From Palsa-892 sp035295845 (GTDB taxonomy: Bacteria; Pseudomonadota; Alphaproteobacteria; Rhizobiales; Xanthobacteraceae), in assembly GCA_035295845.1 (NCBI GenBank), contig DATGIF010000025.1:46899-110898 (forward strand): a DNA stretch of 64,000 nt, in the 5' to 3' direction. The translations under genes and the position numbers were made by a program. Shown here piece by piece: positions 54,297 through 61,905 of this stretch. Each line of letters begins with the position of its first letter. Position 1 is the first letter of the stretch. Below the pieces are notes generated by a model. That model had not been told where the DNA came from, did no database searches, and was given only the letters and a program-made list of their open reading frames with translations.

Positions 54297-54503
54297 ATGC
54301 CTACCGGCACCGTGAAATGGTTCAACCCGCAGAAGGGTTACGGCTTCATCCAGCCGTCCGATGGCGGGCGTGACGTGTTCGTCCATATCAGCGCCGTCGA
54401 ACAGGCGGGGCTGTCGACGCTGGTCGAAGGTCAGAAGGTGTCCTTCGATGTCGTGACGACCGATCGCGGAAGAACCGCAGCGGGCAACCTCAAGACCCAA
54501 TAA
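54297..54503 (+). CDS. Cold-shock protein (CspA family)
   Basis: 68 residues, single cold-shock domain. RNP1 KGYGFIQ and RNP2 VFVHIS motifs and GTVKWFNPQKG are intact, so it binds single-stranded RNA/DNA and melts RNA structure. ATG behind GAGGAAG. It lies in a 290-base gap after the MBL gene with a structured leader. Confidence 0.95.
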   Translation: MPTGTVKWFNPQKGYGFIQPSDGGRDVFVHISAVEQAGLSTLVEGQKVSFDVVTTDRGRTAAGNLKTQ

Positions 54504-54664
54504 TTGACCGGCGGCTCACGCCGACGCGCGCGAGCAAGCTGCGCTGCTGGACGGCGAGCGCCCCCAGATTGCCCGCGGGTGAACTAAGGGAAGACCGTTG
54601 GACGTCGGCGCGCTATTTTTGAGCCCAGATTCTCAGAAAGAGTATTTTTGCACGGCTGAGTCGC

Positions 54665-55180
54665 TCACTGTTTGAATCGTGGTGGTTCCGAAGAGGGCGT
54701 TGAAGCGGCCGGGCAATCATATCCGAATTGATATTGCAGCTGCGATGCCTTTGCGGCGGAAACAATTCTGCAGCCCGGGCGGCCGGTCTGATTGAGAAAT
54801 TGGATCGCGGCTTTTTGATAATCTGCCACTTGCGGCATGAATAGCGAAGGGCTGAGCACCAGGCTCCCGACTACGCTGAGGCCGAGCGCTCTTCCTGTTG
54901 AGGGCGAAACCGTGATCTGGTTTGCATCGGAGCGATCTTTCACCCACCAATCGGTTTCGGCTGCGTTGGAATCAATCATGTGGAACGCGACCTGAGCGTC
55001 ATTCGCGCTATCGTAATTTTCTTCGTAGCCGGGCACGAATGCGCAATGCGTGAGCGCGCTCGCGAGTAGGATCGCGCCTGTCCGTGCAGTCCAGCCGGGA
55101 AGCCGCTCGTCCTCGCAGCATGAGAGAATCGTGATTCCCAGACCTGCGGCTAGGAATGCGATGGTAAGAGTTTCGATCAT
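54665..55180 (-). CDS. Membrane-anchored protein of unknown function
   Basis: 171 residues from ATG (MIETLTIAFLAAGLGITILS). Two hydrophobic segments (about 3-20 and 33-50, the second GAILLASALTHCAFV) then a soluble domain (VAFHMIDSNAAETDWWVKDR) with cysteine pairs CRIVSAA and YDC near the end. No recognised family. The frame runs upstream but earlier starts lack a hydrophobic N-terminus. Base use is less GC-rich than the genes before it, marking the start of the atypical region. Confidence 0.5.
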   Translation of the reverse strand: MIETLTIAFLAAGLGITILSCCEDERLPGWTARTGAILLASALTHCAFVPGYEENYDSANDAQVAFHMIDSNAAETDWWVKDRSDANQITVSPSTGRALGLSVVGSLVLSPSLFMPQVADYQKAAIQFLNQTGRPGCRIVSAAKASQLQYQFGYDCPAASTPSSEPPRFKQ

Positions 55181-55362
55181 CGAGGGATTGACGAGAACAG
55201 AACACCGTAGGGCTGGTTTACGCGATGTAGAGACCGCAACGATTGTTGCGGTACGCCGCGGGAGAAAGTCCACAGCTATATGTACACTATGTGGCAGGCG
55301 GACAATTACGCGAAATAGCGCAAGATGTCGCGGCTCGGAGAACATTTCGCGGCAATATTTGG

Positions 55363-55436
55363 TCGGAGTGGCAGGATTTGAACCTGCGACCCCCTCGTCC
55401 CGAACGAGGTGCGCTACCAGGCTGCGCTACACTCCG
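55363..55436 (-). tRNA. tRNA-Pro (CGG)
   Basis: A 74-base cloverleaf on the minus strand: acceptor CGGAGTG pairs with CACTCCG, D arm with AGCCTGGTAGC, anticodon loop TTCGGGA (anticodon CGG), T arm GCAGGTTCAAATCCTGC, discriminator A. CCA is not encoded. Together with tRNA-Gln 100 bases away it forms a divergent tRNA pair at the edge of the lower-GC region. Confidence 0.97.
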
Positions 55437-55534
55437 GCCGCGTGTTTCCTAGCAGGCGACCCTCACCGCTTCAAGCGTGCGCTCCGTTCAAGGACATTGA
55501 ATAGCCGTCCCAAGCGCGGCAGATTGCGCTCCGT

Positions 55535-55609
55535 TGGGGCGTAGCCAAGTGGTAAGGCAGCGGATTTTGATTCCGCCATTCGGAGGTTCGAATCCTCCCG
55601 CCCCAGCCA
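55535..55609 (+). tRNA. tRNA-Gln (TTG)
   Basis: A cloverleaf with acceptor TGGGGCG/CGCCCCA, anticodon loop TTTTGAT (anticodon TTG), T arm GGAGGTTCGAATCCTCC, discriminator G, and CCA encoded (55,607-55,609). tRNA 3' ends such as this are favourite integration sites, and a restriction-type nuclease gene begins about 147 bases further on. Confidence 0.97.
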
Positions 55610-55755
55610 ACCAGTCCGGTCTCTGCGTCTGCCTCGTGTATGTCGCGAGAATTCGCGCCGTTACGGGGCTTTTGGCGACAGTGAGCAGTCTCTGAACTCC
55701 CGAATGTTGAGATCACCTGAAATTTCTATTGGAAATCTCCGGGCGGCTTCAGCGA

Positions 55756-56712
55756 ATGCCACTTCGCGAAACGCTACAAAGAATTCTTACAGCATATCAT
55801 AAGGCGAAGGTTGATCCGCTGGAAGGTCATCCGCTTGCGCAATTCATTCGGCATGACGCGGAAGATATGGTCAGAGAGAGCTTGGGCGAATTAGGCGCGG
55901 GCTTGCTAGTCGAAGGCAGTCCAGGGCAGGGAAATTGGGCCGCTGTTCCATGGATCTCGATATTTGATCCCGCTATCACTACCAGTGCCACAGAAGGCTA
56001 TTATGTGGTTTATTTGTTTCATGCGAGCGCGCCGATCGTGCATCTGTCCCTAAATCAGGGCACTACAGCGGTACGAAAGGAATTTTCCGCGCGCACTCGC
56101 GAAATCCTAAGGGATCGTGCCGATTTGATGCGTAAGCGTATCGCTAACTATGCCGAATCGATCCCGGTGAATGCGATTGACTTGGGTTCGGACGCGCGCC
56201 TGCCAGGCGATTATGTTGCAGGTCATGCGCTCGGAAAGACATACGCGTTGGATGCACTGCCTAACGAAGCCCAATTGCGAGCAGACCTCCAGATGATCGT
56301 GCGCGCTTATCGCGCTCTAAACTATCGCGGAGGCGTGGACGCGGATGTCGAAACACAAACTGATGTTGGTGATGAATTCGGTCTGCCGTCATTAGCGTCG
56401 ATAACGGAAACAAGAAAATACGCCTACCACCGAAAAATTGAACGTAATCGTACGGCGGCTAGACATGCCAAGAAATTTCATGGGATACGCTGCCAAACAT
56501 GTAACTTAGATTTTTCCGAACGATACGGTGAAATAGGCAAGGGATTTATTGAGGCCCATCATCTTCGGCCCATTGCGACACTCGAGGAGGGGGTGGTGGT
56601 AAAATACGATGTTGCGGACGACTTTGCCGTTCTGTGTTCAAATTGCCACCGGATGATCCATCGTCACACGGATCCGAGCGACCTTTCCGGATTTCGAAAA
56701 TTGATAAAATGA
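55756..56712 (+). CDS. MrcB-like (DUF3578) + HNH endonuclease, type IV restriction-like
   Basis: 318 residues. N-terminal MrcB/DUF3578-type specificity domain (HPLAQFIRHDAEDMVRESLG, GSPGQGNWAAVPWISIFD, SATEGYYVVYLF, HLSLNQGTTAVRKEF). C-terminal HNH nuclease (zinc CxxC in CQTCNLDF, IEAHHLRPIA, VLCSNCHRMIHRH) of McrA type. Such proteins cut modified DNA (methyl- or phosphorothioate) and defend against phage. Lower-GC codon use and the position beside tRNA-Gln suggest transfer. ATG at 55,756; a TTG 9 codons earlier is possible. Confidence 0.85.
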   Translation: MPLRETLQRILTAYHKAKVDPLEGHPLAQFIRHDAEDMVRESLGELGAGLLVEGSPGQGNWAAVPWISIFDPAITTSATEGYYVVYLFHASAPIVHLSLNQGTTAVRKEFSARTREILRDRADLMRKRIANYAESIPVNAIDLGSDARLPGDYVAGHALGKTYALDALPNEAQLRADLQMIVRAYRALNYRGGVDADVETQTDVGDEFGLPSLASITETRKYAYHRKIERNRTAARHAKKFHGIRCQTCNLDFSERYGEIGKGFIEAHHLRPIATLEEGVVVKYDVADDFAVLCSNCHRMIHRHTDPSDLSGFRKLIK

Positions 56713-56898
56713 CGACCCCCAACTCTCTGCGAAGTGCAGATAATTCGGAGTTATGCGGTTTCGCAAATCTATCTCAGGCGGCGCGAAGTCCGTCACTCGA
56801 CGGATGAGGGCGCCTTTGCTCCCAATGTTGGCAAGGTAAAGATCTAACGTATAAATATTCCACGGGTGCACTCCCCTGAATTGCCGGTGCTGCAGCTA

Positions 56899-56930
56899 AG
56901 AAAAAAGCCCGGAAAAAATCCCGGGCCTTC
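56899..56930 (-). terminator. Rho-independent terminator of groESL
   Basis: On the minus strand GGCCCGGG-ATTTTT-TCCGGGC followed by TTTTTTCTT: a GC stem with a T run 20 bases after the groEL stop. Confidence 0.9.
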
Positions 56931-56950
56931 TTTTCTTTTTAGGCAAGGGC

Positions 56951-58588
56951 TTAGTAGTCCATACCGCCCATGCCGCCGCCGGGCATAGCCGGGGTTCCAC
57001 TCTCTTTCTTCGGCCTTTCGGCGACCATGGCTTCCGTGGTGATCAGAAGCCCCGCAACCGATGCTGCATTCTGCAGGGCCGCCCGAACAACCTTGGTCGG
57101 ATCAATGATCCCCTTGGCGACCATATTGACGTACTCGCCCAACTGAGCATCGAAGCCGTAAGCGTACTGATCCCTCTCCAGAATTTTACCAACGATAACG
57201 GAGCCGTCCTCGCCTGAATTGATCGCAATCTGGCGGGCTGGCCAAGAGAGTGCCTTGCGCACGATATCGACACCGTTCTTCTGGTCGTCGTTCTGCGTGC
57301 GCACCTTCTTGAGAACCTCGGTCGCTCGTAAAAGCGCGACTCCGCCTCCTGGCAAGATACCTTCCTCGACCGCGGCGCGGGTTGCATGCATCGCATCATC
57401 GACGCGATCCTTACGCTCCTTCACCTCGGTCTCGGTGGCGCCGCCAACGCGGATCACCGCAACTCCACCGGCAAGCTTTGCCAAGCGTTCCTGCAGCTTT
57501 TCCTTATCGTAGTCGGACGTCGTCTCGTCAATCTGCACCTTTATCTGAGCGATGCGTGCCTCGATGTCGGCCTTCTTGCCGGCGCCGTTCACGATCGTGG
57601 TGTTTTCCTTCTCGATCATCACCTTTTTCGCGCGCCCAAGCAGGTTCACAGTAACCTTGTCAAGCTTGATGCCGAGATCCTCGCTGATCGCTTGAGCACC
57701 AGTGAGGATCGCGACGTCTTCGAGCATGGCCTTGCGGCGATCACCGAAGCCGGGTGCCTTTACCGCCGCGACCTTAAGGCCGCCGCGCAACTTGTTGACG
57801 ACAAGCGTGGCCAGAGCCTCGCCCTCAACATCTTCGGCGATGATGAGAAGCGGCTTACTGGTCTGTACAACGGCTTCCAGCAGCGGAAGCAATTCGTTCA
57901 GGCCTGAGAGCTTCTTGTCGTAGATCAGGATGTAGGGATCATCCATTTCAACGCGCATCTTGTCGACATTGGTAATGAAGTAGGGAGAGATGTAACCGCG
58001 ATCGAACTGCATGCCTTCGACCACTTCAAGTTCGGTTTCCAAGGACTTTGCTTCTTCGACGGTAATCACGCCCTCGTTGCCAACCTTCTTCATCGCATCC
58101 GCGAGGAACTTGCCGATCTCAGTGTCGCCGTTGGCCGAAATAGTGGCGACCTGGGCGATCTCTTCGTTGGATGTGACTTTCTTAGAGTTCTTCTTCAGAT
58201 CCTCGACCACCGCTTCGACCGCAAGATCGATACCGCGTTTGAGGTCCATCGGGTTCATGCCGGCGGCTACCGACTTGGCGCCTTCCCGTACGATCGCGTG
58301 AGCGAGAACTGTGGCGGTGGTAGTGCCGTCACCGGCAAAGTCCGACGACTTCGAGGCGACTTCGCGCACCATCTGCGCGCCCATATTCTCGAACTTGTCC
58401 TCGAGTTCGATCTCTTTAGCGACGGTGACGCCGTCCTTGGTGATGCGTGGTGCGCCGTATGATTTGTCGAGCACAACATTGCGTCCCTTGGGGCCGAGCG
58501 TTACGCGAACCGCGTTGGTGAGTATGTCGACGCCGTGCAACATTCTGTCGCGCGCATCAACTCCGAATTTTACGTCTTTAGCAGCCAT
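56951..58588 (-). CDS. groEL: 60-kDa chaperonin
   Basis: 545 residues, full-length GroEL. Diagnostic stretches: RVTLGPKGRNVVLDKSYGAP, GDGTTTATVLAHAIVREGAK, the apical domain, KAPGFGDRRKAMLEDVAILT and the C-terminal GGMGGMDY tail. Cytosolic ATP-driven folding cage with GroES. A 31-base gap separates it from groES, same strand, one operon. Rhizobiales often carry several groESL copies, and the slightly lower GC suggests this may be an accessory or housekeeping copy. Confidence 0.98.
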   Translation of the reverse strand: MAAKDVKFGVDARDRMLHGVDILTNAVRVTLGPKGRNVVLDKSYGAPRITKDGVTVAKEIELEDKFENMGAQMVREVASKSSDFAGDGTTTATVLAHAIVREGAKSVAAGMNPMDLKRGIDLAVEAVVEDLKKNSKKVTSNEEIAQVATISANGDTEIGKFLADAMKKVGNEGVITVEEAKSLETELEVVEGMQFDRGYISPYFITNVDKMRVEMDDPYILIYDKKLSGLNELLPLLEAVVQTSKPLLIIAEDVEGEALATLVVNKLRGGLKVAAVKAPGFGDRRKAMLEDVAILTGAQAISEDLGIKLDKVTVNLLGRAKKVMIEKENTTIVNGAGKKADIEARIAQIKVQIDETTSDYDKEKLQERLAKLAGGVAVIRVGGATETEVKERKDRVDDAMHATRAAVEEGILPGGGVALLRATEVLKKVRTQNDDQKNGVDIVRKALSWPARQIAINSGEDGSVIVGKILERDQYAYGFDAQLGEYVNMVAKGIIDPTKVVRAALQNAASVAGLLITTEAMVAERPKKESGTPAMPGGGMGGMDY

Positions 58589-58619
58589 TTTTGTTCTCCG
58601 TTATGATTGACGACGGTCA

Positions 58620-58934
58620 TTAGGCAGCCTTCTTGCGAGCAACGGTCTGTTCGATCACGCCCATGACGTCGCTCTCTTTCATGATCAGATATTCGACCCC
58701 GTCGATCTTGACCTCGTTGCCCGACCATTTTCCGAACAGCACTCGGTCGCCCTTCTTCAGATCGATTGGAATGAGCTTGCCGGCCTCGTCGCGGCCACCT
58801 GGGCCGACGGCGATCACCTCTCCTTCGGAAGGCTTCTCCTTGGCAGTATCCGGAATAATGATTCCACCGGCGGTCTTATTGTCAGCGTCGATACACGTAA
58901 CCACGATGCGGTCGTGAAGCGGACGGAATTTCAT
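58620..58934 (-). CDS. groES: 10-kDa co-chaperonin
   Basis: 104 residues: MKFRPLHDRIVV start with GGAG upstream, mobile loop ADNKTAGGIIIPDTAKEKPS, roof GGRDEAGKLIPID and VLFGKWSGNEVKIDGVEYL. Caps the GroEL chamber. A CIRCE inverted repeat (TTAGCACTC-N9-GAGTGCTAA) is not visible upstream, so HrcA control is unlikely here. Confidence 0.98.
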   Translation of the reverse strand: MKFRPLHDRIVVTCIDADNKTAGGIIIPDTAKEKPSEGEVIAVGPGGRDEAGKLIPIDLKKGDRVLFGKWSGNEVKIDGVEYLIMKESDVMGVIEQTVARKKAA

Positions 58935-58993
58935 CGATATCTCCTGACTAGTTGACTTGTTCCGAGCGTGAGGTTCTCGCGCTCGCCTGTTCT

Positions 58994-59022
58994 GCCGAAA
59001 TCGCATTCCTGGAGATTTCAAG
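58994..59022 (-). promoter_or_regulatory. Possible RpoH-type promoter of groESL
   Basis: On the minus strand CTTGAAA at 59,016-59,022 (as -35) with GCGATTTCGG-type sequence about 17 bases downstream as a weak -10. Alphaproteobacterial heat-shock promoters have CTTGAAA-like -35 boxes; the -10 match is poor. Confidence 0.3.
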
Positions 59023-59148
59023 AAAGAAACCGCACCTCGTCGAGACGGGGGTGCCGGTCAATAAGTTGGATTGCAGGTCCGGTCGCTTTGAGGTGGCGGC
59101 TCGGTAGAGTTGTAATATAGGTACGGGGAAACCAGCCAAGTCAGCCAG

Positions 59149-59451
59149 TTATTCGCTGCGGTCATGTAATTTCTCGCCTTCCGCCGGCTCAATTGCTGGC
59201 GCCACTGGCGGGGAGGCGACTGTAATCTTTTTCTTTTTTATTCGCAGTCGAGGCTTCGCCACTTCTGGAGGCGCGGCGGCGGCCGCTGCGTCGCGGGCTA
59301 ACCTCAGCGCTCTCAATCGGGCGGTCTTCGCATCATCGGCACGCATGGCCGCGTTGTGCTCCGCCATGGCTTTCTTGCCCTCCTGGAGTCGTCTCTCCTT
59401 TTTTTTGAAACTTGATTCGGCGACATCGTGAGCACGATCATCATTGTTCAT
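59149..59451 (-). CDS. Small charged protein, Rhizobiales conserved
   Basis: 100 residues (MNNDDRAHDVAESSFKKKER) forming an amphipathic, Lys/Arg/Ala-rich helix, followed by RLRALRLARDAAAAAAPPEV and a basic linker. Overlaps the preceding gene by four bases (ATGA). A family of short FKKKE...RALRLARDA proteins is common in this order, function unknown. Coupled to the next upstream gene. Confidence 0.65.
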   Translation of the reverse strand: MNNDDRAHDVAESSFKKKERRLQEGKKAMAEHNAAMRADDAKTARLRALRLARDAAAAAAPPEVAKPRLRIKKKKITVASPPVAPAIEPAEGEKLHDRSE

Positions 59452-59807
59452 CGATGCTGCTCCTTTGGACAGATTTTTTCCGATCCATCTGCAAGGGCGT
59501 CGTCATCCTTATGATTATGCAGGAAGCGCGCGATCTGCCCCTTCAGCTCGGCCGTCTGCCCGAGGCCAGCCAGGGAAGCAGCGTGTTCGAAGAGTTCTCG
59601 CTGGATTTTGGTCGGGAGAGTGCCCCACCGCATGATGACGGCGGCTCCCAAATATTCCAGAATTTTCTCGTCGGCGGGAGTCTTATCGACATTCAGCGTT
59701 GCGAAGGGCGTGGCAGCACCGCCCTCGTCTTCCCATCGCGCGATCGCCGCGGCGTGAAAAGGGCTCGCATCGGTTTGATGATTTTCTCTGAGGATCACCC
59801 CCCTCAT
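59448..59807 (-). CDS. Small conserved protein of unknown function
   Basis: 119 residues. Segments IARWEDEGGAATPFATLNV, LEYLGAAVIMRWGTLPTKIQ, RELFEHAASLAGLGQ and LKGQIARFLHNHKDDD recur in conserved Rhizobiales hypotheticals. No signal peptide. The following gene's start overlaps its stop, making a two-gene operon downstream of nothing else. ATG start; a GTG three codons later is possible. Confidence 0.65.
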   Translation of the reverse strand: MRGVILRENHQTDASPFHAAAIARWEDEGGAATPFATLNVDKTPADEKILEYLGAAVIMRWGTLPTKIQRELFEHAASLAGLGQTAELKGQIARFLHNHKDDDALADGSEKICPKEQHR

Positions 59808-59947
59808 ATGGGGTGCATGAGGACCGTTTACCAGTAGGCTTCAGCATTTCGTGCGGGAGCGGCACGAATGCAGAAAACGCGGCAACAGCCCCTATTTCGC
59901 TTCTCGAACTTACTTGCAACACTATTGCCCTGCATGGTGCGCGTCTA

Positions 59948-59967
59948 CTTGAATGATTTCATTCAAG
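59948..59967. promoter_or_regulatory. Perfect 20-bp palindrome upstream of the CsbD-like gene
   Basis: CTTGAATGA-TT-TCATTCAAG, nine-base arms, 31 bases before the start codon at 59,998. The size and symmetry are those of a repressor operator. Which regulator binds is unknown. Confidence 0.55.
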
Positions 59968-59997
59968 AATATTCGAACACTTTTCAGGAGAAATAAC

Positions 59998-60210
59998 ATG
60001 ACGAATGCACAGCCGAATTCTGTCAACACAGGTTCGCCGAAGATCCTCGCGAAGGACATTCACACCAAGTGGGACAAGATTTCCGATCAGGAAGCCGGCA
60101 ATGTGAAGAAGTCCGACGATCTCGTCTCCTTGGTGAAGGCGAAGTACAGCCTCAGCCAGGAACAGGCCCAAACGGATGTCAGCGCATGGGCGAATGGCCG
60201 CAGTTTCTGA
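59998..60210 (+). CDS. Small CsbD-like stress protein
   Basis: 70 residues, ATG behind AGGAG. The core AKDIHTKWDKISDQEAGNVK, LVSLVKAKYSLSQEQAQTD, VSAWANG resembles the CsbD/YjbJ fold (IxxKW, then KYxxSxxxA). CsbD-type proteins are abundant under general stress. Preceded by a perfect palindrome and followed by a strong terminator, so it is a single-gene unit. Confidence 0.75.
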   Translation: MTNAQPNSVNTGSPKILAKDIHTKWDKISDQEAGNVKKSDDLVSLVKAKYSLSQEQAQTDVSAWANGRSF

Positions 60211-60234
60211 ACTGAACTCTGCGCCGTATGAAGG

Positions 60235-60269
60235 TCGCCTCCGCCGTCGGCGGGGGCGATTTGTTTTTT
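60235..60269 (+). terminator. Rho-independent terminator of the CsbD-like gene
   Basis: TCGCCTCCGCC-GTC-GGCGGGGGCGA followed by TTTGTTTTTT: an 11-pair stem (one G-T pair), three-base loop, T run. Confidence 0.93.
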
Positions 60270-60290
60270 AAACCAAGTTCATTTCTGTGC

Positions 60291-60304
60291 TATAGTGAAC
60301 AGTA
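60291..60304 (+). promoter_or_regulatory. TATAGT -10 element immediately before a start codon (leaderless?)
   Basis: TATAGT at 60,291-60,296 is a good -10 and the start ATG is at 60,304, at the expected transcription start. No ribosome site is visible. This fits a leaderless mRNA. The -35 is weak. Confidence 0.4.
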
Positions 60305-60591
60305 TGACCATATTTTATCTAGAACCCACCAACGACAGCACGAGCGATCCGAGCTGGGCTACATCCCATCTGAAGGAGGGATGCTGGGTAGTGGCTCAGT
60401 CTGAGAAGGGAGCGCGGCGCAAAGTTGAAGGTGCGACTACGAAGGTCGTTCACTACAGTCCTGGAGAGACAAAATTATTGTTCTCGCCTTGGCTGGACTG
60501 GCGATTGACGACTTGCCGAGTAGATAAGCCAGCGCATAACATTCCAAGCGATCAGATCATTTTGAAAAGCGGCGAGGTTTTTGCTGCCTAA
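60304..60591 (+). CDS. Small protein of unknown function
   Basis: 95 residues (MTIFYLEPTNDSTSDPSWAT, then HLKEGCWVVAQSEKGARRKV). Two cysteines, no signal peptide, no recognised motif. Moderate GC. An in-frame GTG three codons earlier is possible. Isolated between two terminators, probably its own transcription unit, perhaps leaderless. Confidence 0.5.
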   Translation: MTIFYLEPTNDSTSDPSWATSHLKEGCWVVAQSEKGARRKVEGATTKVVHYSPGETKLLFSPWLDWRLTTCRVDKPAHNIPSDQIILKSGEVFAA

Positions 60592-60652
60592 GATGCGATC
60601 TGTCCCGGTAATACCGATCGATACCACGCCGAAAATAAGGTGCATAAAAAAA

Positions 60653-60678
60653 GAGGCCGCCATCTGAGCGGCCTCTAA
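60653..60678 (-). terminator. Terminator for a minus-strand transcript
   Basis: On the minus strand AGAGGCCGC-TCAGATG-GCGGCCTCT followed by TTTTTT: a nine-pair stem and T run. It points leftwards, so something is transcribed on the minus strand to its right, consistent with the small membrane ORF at 60,689-60,800. Confidence 0.9.
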
Positions 60679-60688
60679 CAATGCGTTT

Positions 60689-60800
60689 TTACCAGAGATA
60701 GCGCCATGCCAAGAAAAGTAAGATCGCTATCCCGACCACCAATGTAACCATTTGTAGTGTCAGGTTATTGGCAAAACCGCCCTTTGTTTGAGTGCTCATA
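60689..60800 (-). pseudogene. Small single-helix membrane protein gene with an apparent one-base frameshift
   Basis: An ATG at 60,800 follows a good site (AAGGGAGA, five bases away) and reads MSTQTKG, but then stops after 11 codons. Dropping one G of the GGGG run near 60,780 joins it to an open frame NNLTLQMVTLVVGIAILLFL, ending AWRYLW, a one-helix membrane protein of about 36 residues. A leftward terminator follows directly. Either a decayed gene or a sequence error; too short for normal ORF calling. Confidence 0.5.
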
Positions 60801-61343
60801 ATGATCTCCCTTAGTGGATGCCAACGAGATAATTCTGAACATGCGTTTCCGTACGGCATTGAGTTAAATCAAAAGGACCGCAAGTTCGAATCCTGCTGGT
60901 AACCTGATCCGCCTATAAAATTGCGGGTCATCTCGAATCCTTAGGATCTATTCTTGGGAAAAAGATTCAAGACGCGCCACGCTAGACGGCTGATCGCCGC
61001 GCGATCGTATCGAGACTTTTGACTTAGTATCGAATAAAAACAAAATCAGTTCCAATCGGCAAGTGATCGCGGACGATATGTAGATGAGTTAGAGACTATA
61101 GACGATCTCAACTGCAAATAACTTAGAGTTATGATTTTCCGAGCCCCTGACTGAATGACAAATTACCAAAAGGAACGATTTCAAGTATCTTGCCGGGAGT
61201 AACTGAGAGCAAAACCGTTAGTTTCACTCGGCCTAGCTGTTCCATCTGCGGAACCCCCCTTTCCGTTCGCGGATACATACGACGTCGCACCCAGAAAGAT
61301 AAGCTTTTCCAGTTAGGCTGAGATCTCCAAGGGGAGACAACAA
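60801..61343. other. 540-base low-GC non-coding stretch
   Basis: No convincing gene. Holds a tRNA-like T-arm fragment (60,880-60,896) and AT-rich sequence leading into the knottin-like gene. A 76-residue minus-strand frame (61,129-61,359) has no ribosome site or family features. Confidence 0.5.
60880..60896 (+). other. tRNA 3'-end-like fragment (possible att scar)
   Basis: GCAAGTTCGAATCCTGC has the shape of a tRNA T arm (five-base stems, one mismatch, TTCGAAT loop) followed by TGGTAACC, but there is no anticodon or D arm. It may be the leftover 3' end of a tRNA from integration of an element. Confidence 0.35.
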
Positions 61344-61649
61344 ATGAGCTACCGATCATTTTTCGCTATGATAATCACAGCGCTGCTGATGACACTCGCT
61401 ATTATTTTGGAAGTACAATCGTCTGCGCCGTCGATCCAGAATGAGAATGTCCCCATATTTCGCGATGCCCACATCTCTCCAAAGTTCCGCAGCCAAAACC
61501 TTATCGAAAGGACGCGACAAAACCGAAAAATCCAATTGGTATGCGCGGATGTTGGTGATTCATGTACATATGATTCTGATTGTTGTAGTCAGCGTTGCAT
61601 CGATATGAGCTCACTTGGTAAAGGCTGTGGCTTTCCTTTGCCGCGGTAG
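61344..61649 (+). CDS. Secreted cystine-knot (knottin)-like peptide precursor
   Basis: 101 residues, ATG with AAGGGGAG seven bases upstream. Residues 5-27 are a hydrophobic signal or anchor (FFAMIITALLMTLAIILEV). Residues 28-65 are a polar spacer with a dibasic Arg-Lys at 61-62. The C-terminus holds six cysteines at 67, 74, 80, 81, 85, 95, a C-x6-C-x5-CC-x3-C-x9-C pattern that matches inhibitor-cystine-knot toxins, including the DCCSQRC core. Low GC. No homologous family is named; the knot is inferred from spacing. Confidence 0.72.
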   Translation: MSYRSFFAMIITALLMTLAIILEVQSSAPSIQNENVPIFRDAHISPKFRSQNLIERTRQNRKIQLVCADVGDSCTYDSDCCSQRCIDMSSLGKGCGFPLPR

Positions 61650-61905
61650 AGGCGTCAAATTCGTCCGGCCCGACCTTGTTGATTCCGACTCCAAGAACTG
61701 GAGCGGTAAAACCTTGGCTCCGGGCGTACGCCTTAGATTCCACCGGAATCCGTGTACGGGGCAATATAACTTACCTCTCGGAGGAGAAAGGGTGAATTGC
61801 ACTAGCTGCAAATATTTCTTCAACGACTAGAATGAGGACGGCAAGTGCAATCAAAAAAAGGCGCCAATGGAAATGGCTGATGAAGCGACGGTCCACTTGG
61901 CTGAC

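Noticed and set aside
58935..59148. CIRCE element upstream of groES
   Set aside because: No TTAGCACTC-N9-GAGTGCTAA-type repeat found in the leader.
61129..61359. A 76-residue minus-strand frame in the gap before the knottin-like gene
   Set aside because: No ribosome site and composition without family features.
61615..61830. A plus-strand frame with two cysteines at its end after the knottin-like gene
   Set aside because: Overlaps the knottin-like gene in another frame, lacks a ribosome site, and is not Cys-knot-like.
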